Positions 1 through 7,026 of a stretch of 9,164 nt of DNA are shown one piece after another. The notes beneath the pieces were generated by a model that saw nothing but the letters and a program-made list of their open reading frames with translations, was not told the DNA's origin and did not search any database. This DNA is from an uncultured Oscillospiraceae bacterium (GTDB taxonomy: Bacteria; Bacillota; Clostridia; Oscillospirales; Acutalibacteraceae), in NCBI GenBank assembly GCA_958451705.1, contig CAUDRD010000049.1, positions 1 to 9,164 of the forward strand, in the 5' to 3' direction. Position 1 is the first letter of the stretch. Each line of letters begins with the position of its first letter. Both the position numbers and the translations under genes were made by a program.

Positions 1-111
1 CGCATTGTATTTTTAGTCTTTATATTATAACACATTCTTTCGGCATATCTACTATTATATTAGGAACTTCTGTCATATTTCCAAAAAAATTGTCACTTTG
101 CACTATACGAT

Positions 112-140
112 TTGACACATAACCCTTTCATGCTTATAAT
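112..140 (+). promoter_or_regulatory. Consensus sigma-A promoter for the CorC-family gene
   Basis: TTGACA (112-117) and TATAAT (135-140) are separated by exactly 17 bases, a perfect match to the housekeeping promoter consensus. The predicted start site near 147 gives a leader of about 30 bases containing AAAGGAG (160-166), 10 bases before the ATG at 177. The leader is too short for a riboswitch, so expression is probably constitutive. The preceding bases 1-111 are AT-rich and hold no coding region I can support. Confidence 0.85.
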
Positions 141-176
141 ATATGATAATTAAAAATTGAAAGGAGCAAATCCAAT

Positions 177-1562
177 ATGGATGACCCCGGGTCTACAAGC
201 CTGATTTTACAAATTGTACTTCTTTTTGTACTCATTTTAGTTAACGCATTTTTTGCAATGTCGGAAATAGCCATTATCTCCCTCAACGACAGCAAAATTG
301 AGAAAATGGCAGAAAACGGTCACAAAAAAGCAAAACAGATTATGCGCCTTACGGAGAACTCAAGCAGTTTTCTTTCCACAATCCAAATAGGTGTAACTCT
401 TGCAGGATTTTTAACATCTGCTTCTGCTTCCCAGGTCTTTGCCCAGCGGCTTACCGATGCAGTATCTCCTGTTTTACCTGACGGAATACCGATTTCACTT
501 GTTCACAGCATTTCGGTTGTACTTATAACTCTTATAATGTCATACTTTTCTCTGGTGTTCGGTGAACTTGCACCTAAGCGCATTGCTATGCAGATACCGG
601 AAAAGATTTCCTTTCTTGCAGTAGGTCCCCTTCTCTTTGTTGCTAAAATTACAAAACCGGCAGTTAAGCTTCTCTCATTTTCAACTAACCTTGTTGTAAA
701 GATATTTGGTTTCGATCCTAACTCAGACGAAGAGACTGTTACGGAAGAAGAAATAAGAATGATGGTAGACGTCGGTCAGGAAAAAGGCGTTATCGAAGAT
801 ACCCAAAAAGAGATGATAGATAACATATTTGAATTTGATGACATCGACGTTTCCGATATTATGACCCACAGAACCGATATGTACGCTGTTGAAGCAAACG
901 ACAGCTTACAGCACGTTATTGATCTCTCAGTTGAACGGGGATATTCGAGAATCCCTGTTTATGACGACGACCCTGATAACATAATAGGAATTGCATATAT
1001 AAAAGATTTGATTCCTTATATAGGAAAAAGTTTGCCGGAAAACGGTCTTCGCTCCATAATGCGAAAAGCATACTATGTCCCTGAAAGCAAAAAGTGCGGA
1101 AAGCTCTTTAAAGAAATGGGAGAAAGTCATGTACAGATGGCCATAGTCGTTGACGAGTACGGCGGCACAGCCGGTCTTGTAACTTTGGAAGATCTTCTTG
1201 AAGCAATAGTCGGAAATATTCAGGACGAATATGACAACGAATCTGAAGAAATATCAAGAATAGATGACGCTACCTTTACAATAGACGGCACAACGGATAT
1301 TGAAGAGGTCGGTGACCTTATAAACGCAACTTTCCCGGACGGCGACTACGACACTCTCGGAGGATACATCATCAGCCGACTTGGATTTTTACCGGCAAAC
1401 GGCGAAATGAACAGCCTCGAATTTGAGAATTTCAGATTTACCGTTTTAAGCGTTGAGGACAGACGTATAGGAAAGGTCAAGGTAGAAATTCTTCCCTCTG
1501 CGGCAGAGCCTAAACAGACGGAAGAAAAGGAACCTTCAGAAGAAAAAGAAAGAAAAAAATAA
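177..1562 (+). CDS. HlyC/CorC (CNNM-like) family membrane protein, DUF21-CBS-CBS-CorC_HlyC
   Basis: This 461-residue protein has the full architecture of the CorC/CNNM family. An N-terminal DUF21 transmembrane domain (about residues 8-180) carries the conserved AFFAMSE segment (24-30) and GELAPKR (129-135). Two CBS domains follow: the first about 226-285, with RIPVYDD, and the second about 292-347, with VVDEYGGTAGLVTLEDLLE. A CorC_HlyC domain covers about 362-438, and the last 20 residues are a charged Lys/Glu tail. Family members sit in the cytoplasmic membrane and are linked to Mg2+ (or Co2+) efflux and resistance, with the CBS pair sensing Mg-ATP. The older name 'hemolysin' comes from distant TlyC-like relatives and should not be read as toxin activity. 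The ATG at 177 is supported by AAAGGAG and a consensus promoter. The gene is monocistronic, followed at once by a terminator, and appears unrelated to the catabolic genes to its right. The family is certain; the transported ion is inferred. Confidence 0.93.
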   Translation: MDDPGSTSLILQIVLLFVLILVNAFFAMSEIAIISLNDSKIEKMAENGHKKAKQIMRLTENSSSFLSTIQIGVTLAGFLTSASASQVFAQRLTDAVSPVLPDGIPISLVHSISVVLITLIMSYFSLVFGELAPKRIAMQIPEKISFLAVGPLLFVAKITKPAVKLLSFSTNLVVKIFGFDPNSDEETVTEEEIRMMVDVGQEKGVIEDTQKEMIDNIFEFDDIDVSDIMTHRTDMYAVEANDSLQHVIDLSVERGYSRIPVYDDDPDNIIGIAYIKDLIPYIGKSLPENGLRSIMRKAYYVPESKKCGKLFKEMGESHVQMAIVVDEYGGTAGLVTLEDLLEAIVGNIQDEYDNESEEISRIDDATFTIDGTTDIEEVGDLINATFPDGDYDTLGGYIISRLGFLPANGEMNSLEFENFRFTVLSVEDRRIGKVKVEILPSAAEPKQTEEKEPSEEKERKK

Positions 1563-1579
1563 GATCTTTAAAAAAATTT

Positions 1580-1614
1580 AGAGCCGAAGCAAAAAGCTTC
1601 GGCTCTGTTTTTTT
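1580..1614. terminator. Bidirectional rho-independent terminator between convergent genes
   Basis: An 11-bp perfect stem pairs 1580-1590 (AGAGCCGAAGC) with 1596-1606 (GCTTCGGCTCT) around an AAAAA loop. On the plus strand it is followed by a T run at 1608-1614, and on the minus strand the A run at 1570-1576 becomes a U run. It therefore ends both the CorC-family gene and the minus-strand lipoprotein operon. The lipoprotein stop codon begins inside the T run. Confidence 0.93.
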
Positions 1615-2251
1615 AACTTTCTGTTTCAAAGCTGCCCAGTAAAGCATCGCCAAATTCCGACAAAATACTTTCTGCAGTATGGGTTATACCGCCAAGCACG
1701 GCATCGTTAAAGGTATTGTCTGCGTTAACCTTCCATTTACCGTCCTGTTTTTCGACGGTGACGTCGATTTCATTTGTAACAGTTCCTATATCATCTTTAG
1801 TAAGGCACTCCATAAACAGCTTCTCCATACATTCCTGATTTTCTTCATCGGTTGCAACGCCGGAACCGAACACAGAGGATAAGCTGTACTGCATTCCCTG
1901 AGATATGTACTCCTTCATAACCTGAGCCATATCTATAGAGGTAACCTTGGTTTTGACTTTCGCCGTATTTTCGTCTACCTCTTCACAGGATATAATTTCG
2001 TAATCGAGCTTTTTGCCTATCTCCTTTAAGAACGCCTGAGCATCTTCGACCTTGCTTTTATCCGAAATTAAATTTTCTATGCTCTCTAAATCAACATATT
2101 TTGCCGCTTCGATTAAATTTTGATCTTTGAGAGCATCAAACAGACCCTCGACAGCGGCTTCAGGGGTTTTTGCTGAACCGCAGGCGGAAAATCCCATGGT
2201 CAATATCAAAGCAGCAAGAACAGCAGCTATAATTTTAATTGCTCTTTTCAT
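1613..2251 (-). CDS. Putative lipoprotein, DUF4878/DUF5105-like (NTF2-like) type
   Basis: A 212-residue secreted lipoprotein. The N-terminus has basic MKR, a hydrophobic core (about residues 5-20), then FSAC with Cys24 as the likely lipidated residue. Phe at the -3 position is slightly off the usual lipobox but acceptable. The mature part opens with TPEAAVEGLFDALK, a pattern common in Gram-positive lipoproteins with an NTF2-like DUF4878/DUF5105 fold. It ends with an 'EKQDGKWKVNADN' strand typical of that group. I name the fold only by resemblance and know no biochemical function. The ATG has AAGGAG at 2260-2265 with 8 bases spacing. It lies 13 bases after the zinc-ribbon gene, so the two are almost surely co-transcribed with the symporter, and the message ends at the bidirectional hairpin. 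It could be an envelope stress or substrate-sensing partner, but nothing in the sequence proves this. Confidence 0.82.
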   Translation of the reverse strand: MKRAIKIIAAVLAALILTMGFSACGSAKTPEAAVEGLFDALKDQNLIEAAKYVDLESIENLISDKSKVEDAQAFLKEIGKKLDYEIISCEEVDENTAKVKTKVTSIDMAQVMKEYISQGMQYSLSSVFGSGVATDEENQECMEKLFMECLTKDDIGTVTNEIDVTVEKQDGKWKVNADNTFNDAVLGGITHTAESILSEFGDALLGSFETES

Positions 2252-2264
2252 ATACCGTTCTCCT

Positions 2265-2513
2265 TTATGAATTTTTATTTTTCCTTTTTATCCTACTCTT
2301 TATCTTTTTTCCGATATTCTTGAAAGCGTCAATAAGAGGCTGAAATTTTGCAATGAGTTTATCGAGCTTTTCATACTCCTCTGCCGCCTTTTTCTCGTCT
2401 TCATCAAGACGGGACTCCATATTATAAGTCATGAGATTGGCTCCGCAGTTTTTACAGTCTGCTCTCCAATCAAAGGGAGATATCTTGGCTCCGCACTTTG
2501 GACATTTTGCCAT
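2265..2513 (-). CDS. Small zinc-ribbon protein with basic C-terminal helix
   Basis: An 82-residue protein starting MAKCPKCGAK. It has two CxxC knuckles, Cys4/Cys7 and Cys20/Cys23, with 12 residues between the pairs, enough to bind one zinc. A charged, probably helical segment follows (about 32-60, rich in Glu and Lys). The last ~16 residues are strongly basic (KKIKSRIKRKNK), suitable for contacting nucleic acid or membrane surface. There is no catalytic motif and function is unknown. Two starts are possible. ATG at 2513 is preceded by GGTGAG (2519-2524, 5 bases). GTG at 2519 overlaps the symporter stop as GTGA and has GGAAAGG at 2527-2533. I chose the ATG because MAKCPKCG is a typical zinc-ribbon beginning. 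Either way the gene is translationally coupled to the symporter. Confidence 0.8.
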   Translation of the reverse strand: MAKCPKCGAKISPFDWRADCKNCGANLMTYNMESRLDEDEKKAAEEYEKLDKLIAKFQPLIDAFKNIGKKIKSRIKRKNKNS

Positions 2514-2515
2514 TA

Positions 2516-3982
2516 TCACTCACCGGCCTTTCCGTCATTTTCGGACTGAACAACGGCTACACGCCTTACATCAAGATCGTCACGGATTTTCTTTAATTTA
2601 TCACCAACAAGATCATACGCTACATAGGGAACCAGGCCCAACAAACCGAGAACAGCGGGAATAATTGTAAAGAAGGCCCAAATCCAGGCTTTTGTGGCAT
2701 CTGACTGAGGTACATGGTCAACACCTTCAACTATAATGTAACCTACAAAGCTTGCACCTAAAAGAGCTGTACCAATAGATTTTTGAATAGAACCCGAAAG
2801 CTTTCCTACAAAGGTAAGTACTGAAAAAGCCATGCCTTCGCTACGTTTTCCGGTTTTCCATTCCATATAGTCAACGGTATCGGCAATCATTTCAGTAGGC
2901 ACAACCATTCTTACGGCGCTCACTACTGCCGTAAGGGCTCCCTGTATTGCCAGCACCGGAGCTATAACCCACATATTTGAAGCAAACTTAATTCCTACAA
3001 AATATACCGCTATTGGTATTGCCGCAGTGTAAAGTCCTGTAAGAATCATAATCTTACGGTTATCCCAGCGCTTTTTGAAATATGGAATCATAAGGTAAGA
3101 CACAAAGCCCACAATTGTTCCCGGTATACCGATAAACAGAGACACCGTTGCAGAACCGAGAACATCAATATAATAGTAAGTGGAGAATATGCCTCCGATT
3201 CCCCCTAAAGCTCCGAGAACATTTGAAAGAATTATCATCATAAGGGGCTTATTTTTGAAAAGGAAGCGCATGCTATCCGTAAACTTAGGTTCGTCTGAAA
3301 GACTTACAACTCGCTCTTTTACAAATATTCCGGCAAGGGAGAAAATCGCCATACCTACAACAGATACGACTATTCCCATTACAAAGAACATGGTATGAAG
3401 AGGAACGTCGATTTTTCCGTCTTTAGCTAAATCTATAAGGGGAGATATAACTATTCCGGGGAGACCGCCGAGAATACTGGAAATAAATCTTGCCGAAGTT
3501 ATGGCGTTTGTACGCTCTTTAGGGTTCGGGGAGATACTCGCAGAAAGTCCCCAGAAGGGAACATCGCCGATTGTATAGAAAAGCTCCCAAATTATATACG
3601 ACACATACATGTAAACTATTCTTTTTACGGAGTTTACAGGTTCGTCCGATAAAAGCTCAGGACCGGAAAAAAGCATTATTGTTGCAATTGCAAGGGGTAT
3701 CGGCACAATAAGGAGCCAAGGACGCAGTTTTCCGAACCTTGTTCTTGTACGGTCAATAATGGAACCCATTATCGGGTCGTTGATTGTATCCCAAATACCT
3801 ACCACAAATATCATAAACGATACGGCTTCGGGATCAATTTTAAAAACGCTGACAAAAAAGTACACGAGCCAAGAGGACATAAAAGTGTAGCTCATGCACT
3901 GTCCGCCATTTGCAAAACCGTAAATCAAAGTCTCTTTGACTCCTACAAATCTACGGTTTTGAAGGCTGTATGTATCATCCAT
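2516..3982 (-). CDS. GPH-family (MelB-like) cation:sugar symporter, MFS superfamily
   Basis: A 488-residue, roughly 12-helix permease of the glycoside-pentoside-hexuronide:cation symporter family. Helix II carries IWDTINDPIMG with Asp65 and Asp69, followed by the loop DRTRTRFGKLRPW. Helix IV carries GDVPFW with Asp140. These match the MelB residues Asp55, Asp59 and Asp124 that bind the coupling Na+/H+/Li+, so a working cation-coupled transporter is likely. The substrate cannot be read from sequence; the family takes up glycosides, pentosides, hexuronides and related compounds. The start ATG at 3982 has GAGGAGGT (3989-3996) with 6 bases spacing. It has its own promoter and leads an operon with the zinc-ribbon and lipoprotein genes. 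The minus-strand genes upstream encode a hydrolase and an FGGY kinase, which suggests the imported compound is phosphorylated by that kinase. The tail (about 460-488) is hydrophilic and cytosolic. Confidence 0.9.
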   Translation of the reverse strand: MDDTYSLQNRRFVGVKETLIYGFANGGQCMSYTFMSSWLVYFFVSVFKIDPEAVSFMIFVVGIWDTINDPIMGSIIDRTRTRFGKLRPWLLIVPIPLAIATIMLFSGPELLSDEPVNSVKRIVYMYVSYIIWELFYTIGDVPFWGLSASISPNPKERTNAITSARFISSILGGLPGIVISPLIDLAKDGKIDVPLHTMFFVMGIVVSVVGMAIFSLAGIFVKERVVSLSDEPKFTDSMRFLFKNKPLMMIILSNVLGALGGIGGIFSTYYYIDVLGSATVSLFIGIPGTIVGFVSYLMIPYFKKRWDNRKIMILTGLYTAAIPIAVYFVGIKFASNMWVIAPVLAIQGALTAVVSAVRMVVPTEMIADTVDYMEWKTGKRSEGMAFSVLTFVGKLSGSIQKSIGTALLGASFVGYIIVEGVDHVPQSDATKAWIWAFFTIIPAVLGLLGLVPYVAYDLVGDKLKKIRDDLDVRRVAVVQSENDGKAGE

Positions 3983-4015
3983 AGTAATACCTCCTCAATG
4001 GTCCTTACTTTAGAT

Positions 4016-4044
4016 AATATAACATCAGCTCTGTAATAATTCAA
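4016..4044 (-). promoter_or_regulatory. Promoter of the symporter operon
   Basis: On the minus strand TTGAAT (4039-4044) and TATATT (4016-4021) are separated by 17 bases. The predicted start near 4009 gives a leader of about 27 bases holding the GAGGAGGT ribosome site. Spacing and distance to the gene are ideal, and the hexamers are each one or two bases from consensus. Confidence 0.6.
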
Positions 4045-4100
4045 CAGATTACATAATATTTAAAGAAATTTTCTGCATTTTATTTATAAAATTGCTAATA

Positions 4101-4137
4101 ATTTTGCACAAATTAACATATAAAAATTGCACAATTT
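4101..4137. promoter_or_regulatory. Paired TTGCACAA sites upstream of the symporter promoter (candidate operator)
   Basis: Two copies of TTGCACAA (4104-4111 and 4127-4134) lie 23 bases apart, about two helical turns, in the gap between the hydrolase stop and the symporter promoter. Each is centred on a TTG-CA-CAA inverted repeat. The second extends to a perfect 6+2+6 palindrome, AAATTGCACAATTT (4124-4137); the first keeps 4 bp arms (TTTG-CA-CAAA). They are about 95-125 bases upstream of the predicted start. An alternative reading of the second copy is a weak A/U terminator for the hydrolase gene, since on the minus strand TTTTTA follows it. Confidence 0.35.
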
Positions 4138-4145
4138 AGACTCTC

Positions 4146-5147
4146 TCAGATGTTTACGACACAAACCAGTCCGTGATGGTCTGAAATGCTGTTTTCTCGG
4201 AACTTGTCCGTTGCCGCAACACGGCACATTTCATCTTTTCCCGGTTCAATGCCTCTGACAAAAAAGTGGTCTATATTTCTGGCCGGCATTTCATCCTGTG
4301 CATCAAGCTGATGATAGAGACTTTTCTGTTTGATTTTAGTTTCATCCACATAATATTTCTGCAAATTAGTGTTGAAACGCGGATCCCAGGTGCATATACC
4401 GCCGTCATCTGGAATTAAACGCCTGTAACCCTTTTCCGTAAGATAGGTGAGCTCATTCCAAGAAGCTTCGGCATTAAAATCTCCTCCGACAATCAGCGGA
4501 GTTTCGGGCTTCACCTTAGTTTCAAGCCATGTACAAAGCCTCTCAGCTTCCTTAAGTTTAACATCATTTATTTCGAGGAGCTTTTCTTTTGCCGCTGATA
4601 TTTCACTTTTATCAAACTTCCATTTTTCGCACAATTCAGAAAGCTTTTGAAAATTATCTTCGCTGACCTTCGGCGCAGCTATCCAGTGTGTGCAGCAAAG
4701 ATAAACCTCTTTCTCCTCCACTGCAATCTTTCCGAGAACACCCTGAGTAAGATTGTCAAAGTGAAAAGAAAAGTAATTTCCGCAATATCCCTTTCCACCC
4801 AGATGACGGCTTGAGCAATATTGCAGATTCAGCTCTTTTTTAGCCATAATGACATCGCCTTCACTAATTTTTACAGGAAAACCGACTCCAAAAGCTCTCA
4901 CTCCCGCAACTCCCATATGACCTATCCAGTCATAACCAAGCTCCTTTGAAAGGCGGCCGGCATATTTAAACATGGGATTAACTTCATTGAGGAAAATCAC
5001 ATCTGGGTCAAGGCTTCTGATTTCACGGCAAAGACCCTGATAACGTCTTTCCCTCTCCTGGGGAGTTTCGTATTCTTCAAGCTTCAATAAACCGTTATAG
5101 CGAAAACCGCTCCAAACGTTTAAAGTGAAAATTTTAAGCTTAGTCAT
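4146..5147 (-). CDS. Endonuclease/exonuclease/phosphatase-fold hydrolase, neutral-sphingomyelinase-like
   Basis: A 333-residue EEP-superfamily protein with all the expected active-site motifs in order. They are Asn10 in TLNVWSG, Glu55 in FLNEVNP (metal ligand), His154 in CTHW, GGDFN with Asp223 and Asn225, Asp293 in RNIDHFF, and SDHH with Asp323 and catalytic His324. This is a Mg2+-dependent phosphodiester or phosphomonoester hydrolase. The LNVW opening resembles neutral sphingomyelinase and inositol-phosphatase branches more than ExoIII DNA-repair enzymes, but that is judged by eye. There is no signal peptide, so it should act in the cytosol. The reading frame stays open upstream to 5315. 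I chose ATG 5147 because AAGGCAGG (5153-5160) lies 5 bases before it, the conserved domain begins there (MTKLKIFTLN), and the extension would overlap the kinase and cross a terminator. It sits between a kinase and a sugar symporter, an unusual place for this family; the substrate is unknown. Confidence 0.85.
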   Translation of the reverse strand: MTKLKIFTLNVWSGFRYNGLLKLEEYETPQERERRYQGLCREIRSLDPDVIFLNEVNPMFKYAGRLSKELGYDWIGHMGVAGVRAFGVGFPVKISEGDVIMAKKELNLQYCSSRHLGGKGYCGNYFSFHFDNLTQGVLGKIAVEEKEVYLCCTHWIAAPKVSEDNFQKLSELCEKWKFDKSEISAAKEKLLEINDVKLKEAERLCTWLETKVKPETPLIVGGDFNAEASWNELTYLTEKGYRRLIPDDGGICTWDPRFNTNLQKYYVDETKIKQKSLYHQLDAQDEMPARNIDHFFVRGIEPGKDEMCRVAATDKFRENSISDHHGLVCVVNI

Positions 5148-5164
5148 GTTAACCTGCCTTTCGT

Positions 5165-5196
5165 AAACAAAAGCGGGACCGCTTTTACAGTCCCGC
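5165..5196 (-). terminator. Rho-independent terminator or attenuator after the kinase gene
   Basis: On the minus strand a 7-bp perfect G/C-rich stem (GCGGGAC 5190-5196 with GTCCCGC 5173-5179) and a 10-base loop are followed by TTTTGTTT (5165-5172). It sits 15 bases after the kinase stop and only 5 bases before the ribosome site of the hydrolase. With no clear promoter in between, it more likely lowers hydrolase expression by partial termination than separates the genes fully. Confidence 0.75.
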
Positions 5197-5211
5197 AATA
5201 TTTCAGTATTT

Positions 5212-6813
5212 TCAGCCGTTAAGCTGCGCAAAATTTTTCTTGTTTGTCTTGTAGAGCACCTTGTAAGTCTCAAATCCCTTATCGTAAGCAGCTTTATTTG
5301 CCGGATTGGGCTCAAAGCTCTTGCTGGGCTTTACAAGCTTGCCTGCCTGAGAAACATCATCAATAATTCCAAGTCCTACCGCCACAACAACGGCAGCGCC
5401 AACTGAACCTACGTTTTGAGGACTTTCAACAGTTTCAACCTTACGTCCTATGCAGTCGGCAAGGATCTGACTTGTAACGTCGGAAAGAGCTCCGCCGCCG
5501 ACAAATCTTACTGGATCGGAAGTTTTAACCTTTTTATCCTGTGTTTCAAGAAGCCAGCGCATATGATAAGCAACGCCTTCAAGAACAGAACGGATAAGCT
5601 CGGTTTTTCCTGTATCAAGGCTTATGTTGAAGAACATACCTCTTGAATTAGGATCCTCGAAGGGGCAGCGATTACCGTGAAGCCAAGGAGTGAATATAAC
5701 TCCGTTTGAGCCTGCCGGAACAGTCTTAATTACATCTGTCATATAGTCATAAAGACTTGTATAAACCACTTCAGGAGACTCTGCAACGTGAGTCTTTTTA
5801 AGGTAAATACCTATTTCGTCAAGGGCAAGGTGATCCTTAACCCACTCAAGGCATTTACCGGCTGTTTCAAGCTCTGCAAAATAGTTAAACTTGCCTTCAT
5901 CTGCGCCTACAACAGCGGCGATCATGGCACTTGTATCTACAATGCTCTTATCCACAACAGTTGATACCCAGCCGGATGTACCGGAGTAAATGTGGGTATC
6001 GCCGACCTTAACGGAACCTGCTCCTACACCGATAAGTGAAGCGTCTCCGCCGCCGCCGAAAACAGGCGTTCCCGGTGCAAGTCCGATTTCTGCGGCTGCC
6101 TTTTCGGTAACGCCGCCGACTTTATCCGTCGACTTTATAATTTTGGCAAGATGATCGGTGTTTACGCCAAGCATTTTGCAGATTTCCGGACTCCAATCCT
6201 CTTTGCCCTTGCGTATATCGTAAAGCAAACTTGCAAAGGCTGAGTCCTGAGTCATAATAAACTCGCCTGTAAGCTTGCAGATAAGATACTCTTTAACATC
6301 CAGCCATTTGTATACACGGCTGAAGTTTTCCGGCTCGTGAGCCTCAACCCATTTATATTTCCACACAGGGTCCTTTACGCTTGCCGCAACAGCTCCCGTT
6401 ATCATAAGAGATTTAAGAAGCTTAAAAATGTTAGCCCCTGCAATCTGAGGACCGTAAGCAATACCTTTTTGAAGTTCTTCACGGGCACGCTGATCCATAT
6501 AGCTCATAGCTCTTCTTACAGGCTCTCCGTTTTTATCAACGAGAACAAGTCCCTGCATCTGTGAGCAGAAAGAAACGCCTTTAATTTCTTCGGGAGCTAT
6601 GCCTGCTTTTGCAATAACATCTTTGGTGGTTGAACACATTGCGCTCCACCACTGAGCCGGATCCTGCTCCGCACCGCCTTCCGGCAAAACGTAGAGATCA
6701 TATCCCTCCATTGCGGAAGCGACAATTTTAATCGTATCCGTAATCTCAAAAAGACATGTCTTAACCCCTGTAGTTCCTACGTCGTAAGCCATAACAAGTG
6801 TTGGCTTATTCAT
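5212..6813 (-). CDS. FGGY-family carbohydrate kinase (xylulokinase-like, substrate unknown)
   Basis: A 533-residue, full-length FGGY kinase that phosphorylates a sugar or polyol with ATP in the cytosol. The N-terminal phosphate-1 motif is DVGTTGVK (11-18). Residues 84-93 (SQMQGLVLVD) align with the xylulokinase substrate loop, WLDVKEYL (170-177) is the typical FGGY lid segment, and Asp257 in GGGGDASLIGVGAG is the expected catalytic base. The C-terminal ATP side shows FVGGGALSD (437-445) and ILADCIGRKV. The family's usual xylulokinase loop reads QMHG, whereas here it is QMQG (Gln87 in place of His). A polyol or ketose other than D-xylulose is therefore quite possible. ATG 6813 follows AGGGGG at 6 bases. 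It is 213 bases downstream of tetR with no convincing promoter visible in that gap, and a terminator follows it. Family very sure, substrate not. Confidence 0.9.
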   Translation of the reverse strand: MNKPTLVMAYDVGTTGVKTCLFEITDTIKIVASAMEGYDLYVLPEGGAEQDPAQWWSAMCSTTKDVIAKAGIAPEEIKGVSFCSQMQGLVLVDKNGEPVRRAMSYMDQRAREELQKGIAYGPQIAGANIFKLLKSLMITGAVAASVKDPVWKYKWVEAHEPENFSRVYKWLDVKEYLICKLTGEFIMTQDSAFASLLYDIRKGKEDWSPEICKMLGVNTDHLAKIIKSTDKVGGVTEKAAAEIGLAPGTPVFGGGGDASLIGVGAGSVKVGDTHIYSGTSGWVSTVVDKSIVDTSAMIAAVVGADEGKFNYFAELETAGKCLEWVKDHLALDEIGIYLKKTHVAESPEVVYTSLYDYMTDVIKTVPAGSNGVIFTPWLHGNRCPFEDPNSRGMFFNISLDTGKTELIRSVLEGVAYHMRWLLETQDKKVKTSDPVRFVGGGALSDVTSQILADCIGRKVETVESPQNVGSVGAAVVVAVGLGIIDDVSQAGKLVKPSKSFEPNPANKAAYDKGFETYKVLYKTNKKNFAQLNG

Positions 6814-7026
6814 AATATTCCCCCTGTAACATTTTTATATATCGTCCGGTAAAATGAAATAACGACTCTCCGAAAATAAGCGGAAAGGTTTTGCTGTTTC
6901 ACAGGGAAACGTTATGTAGACAATTAAGCAACATTTTTCCCTAAAATTAATTACGCAATCAATTTCAAATTCGGACAAATAATCTGCTAACTGTACCGCC
7001 TGTAATTTAGGTATTTTAAAGCAGAA
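6814..7026. other. Intergenic gap between tetR and kinase genes
   Basis: This 213-base gap has no coding region or RNA gene I can support. No good minus-strand promoter is visible; a TATAAA near 6839 lacks a matching -35. No clear terminator follows tetR. The one structured element is the short inverted repeat GTTTC-ACAGG-GAAAC at 6896-6910, which might be a regulator site. Either the kinase is read through from tetR or its promoter departs from sigma-A consensus. Confidence 0.4.

Noticed and set aside
24..59. Minus-strand promoter for a gene left of the window
   Set aside because: TATAAT-like hexamers at 24-29 and 54-59 on the minus strand have no acceptable -35 at normal spacing, and no gene start is visible.
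927..1130. Minus-strand frame inside the CorC-family gene, and similar short plus-strand frames at 1679, 2431, 3180, 4447, 5416, 6337 and 7563
   Set aside because: All are antisense to well-supported genes, lack ribosome sites of note and show no recognisable domain.
177..1562. Reading the CorC-family protein as a hemolysin
   Set aside because: The DUF21-CBS-CBS-CorC architecture marks a metal-ion membrane protein; the toxin name is historical.
5148..5315. N-terminal extension of the hydrolase reading frame by 56 residues
   Set aside because: It would overlap the kinase 3' end by about 100 bases and be translated through a terminator hairpin. The added residues are basic and low-quality, and ATG 5147 has its own ribosome site exactly at the domain start.
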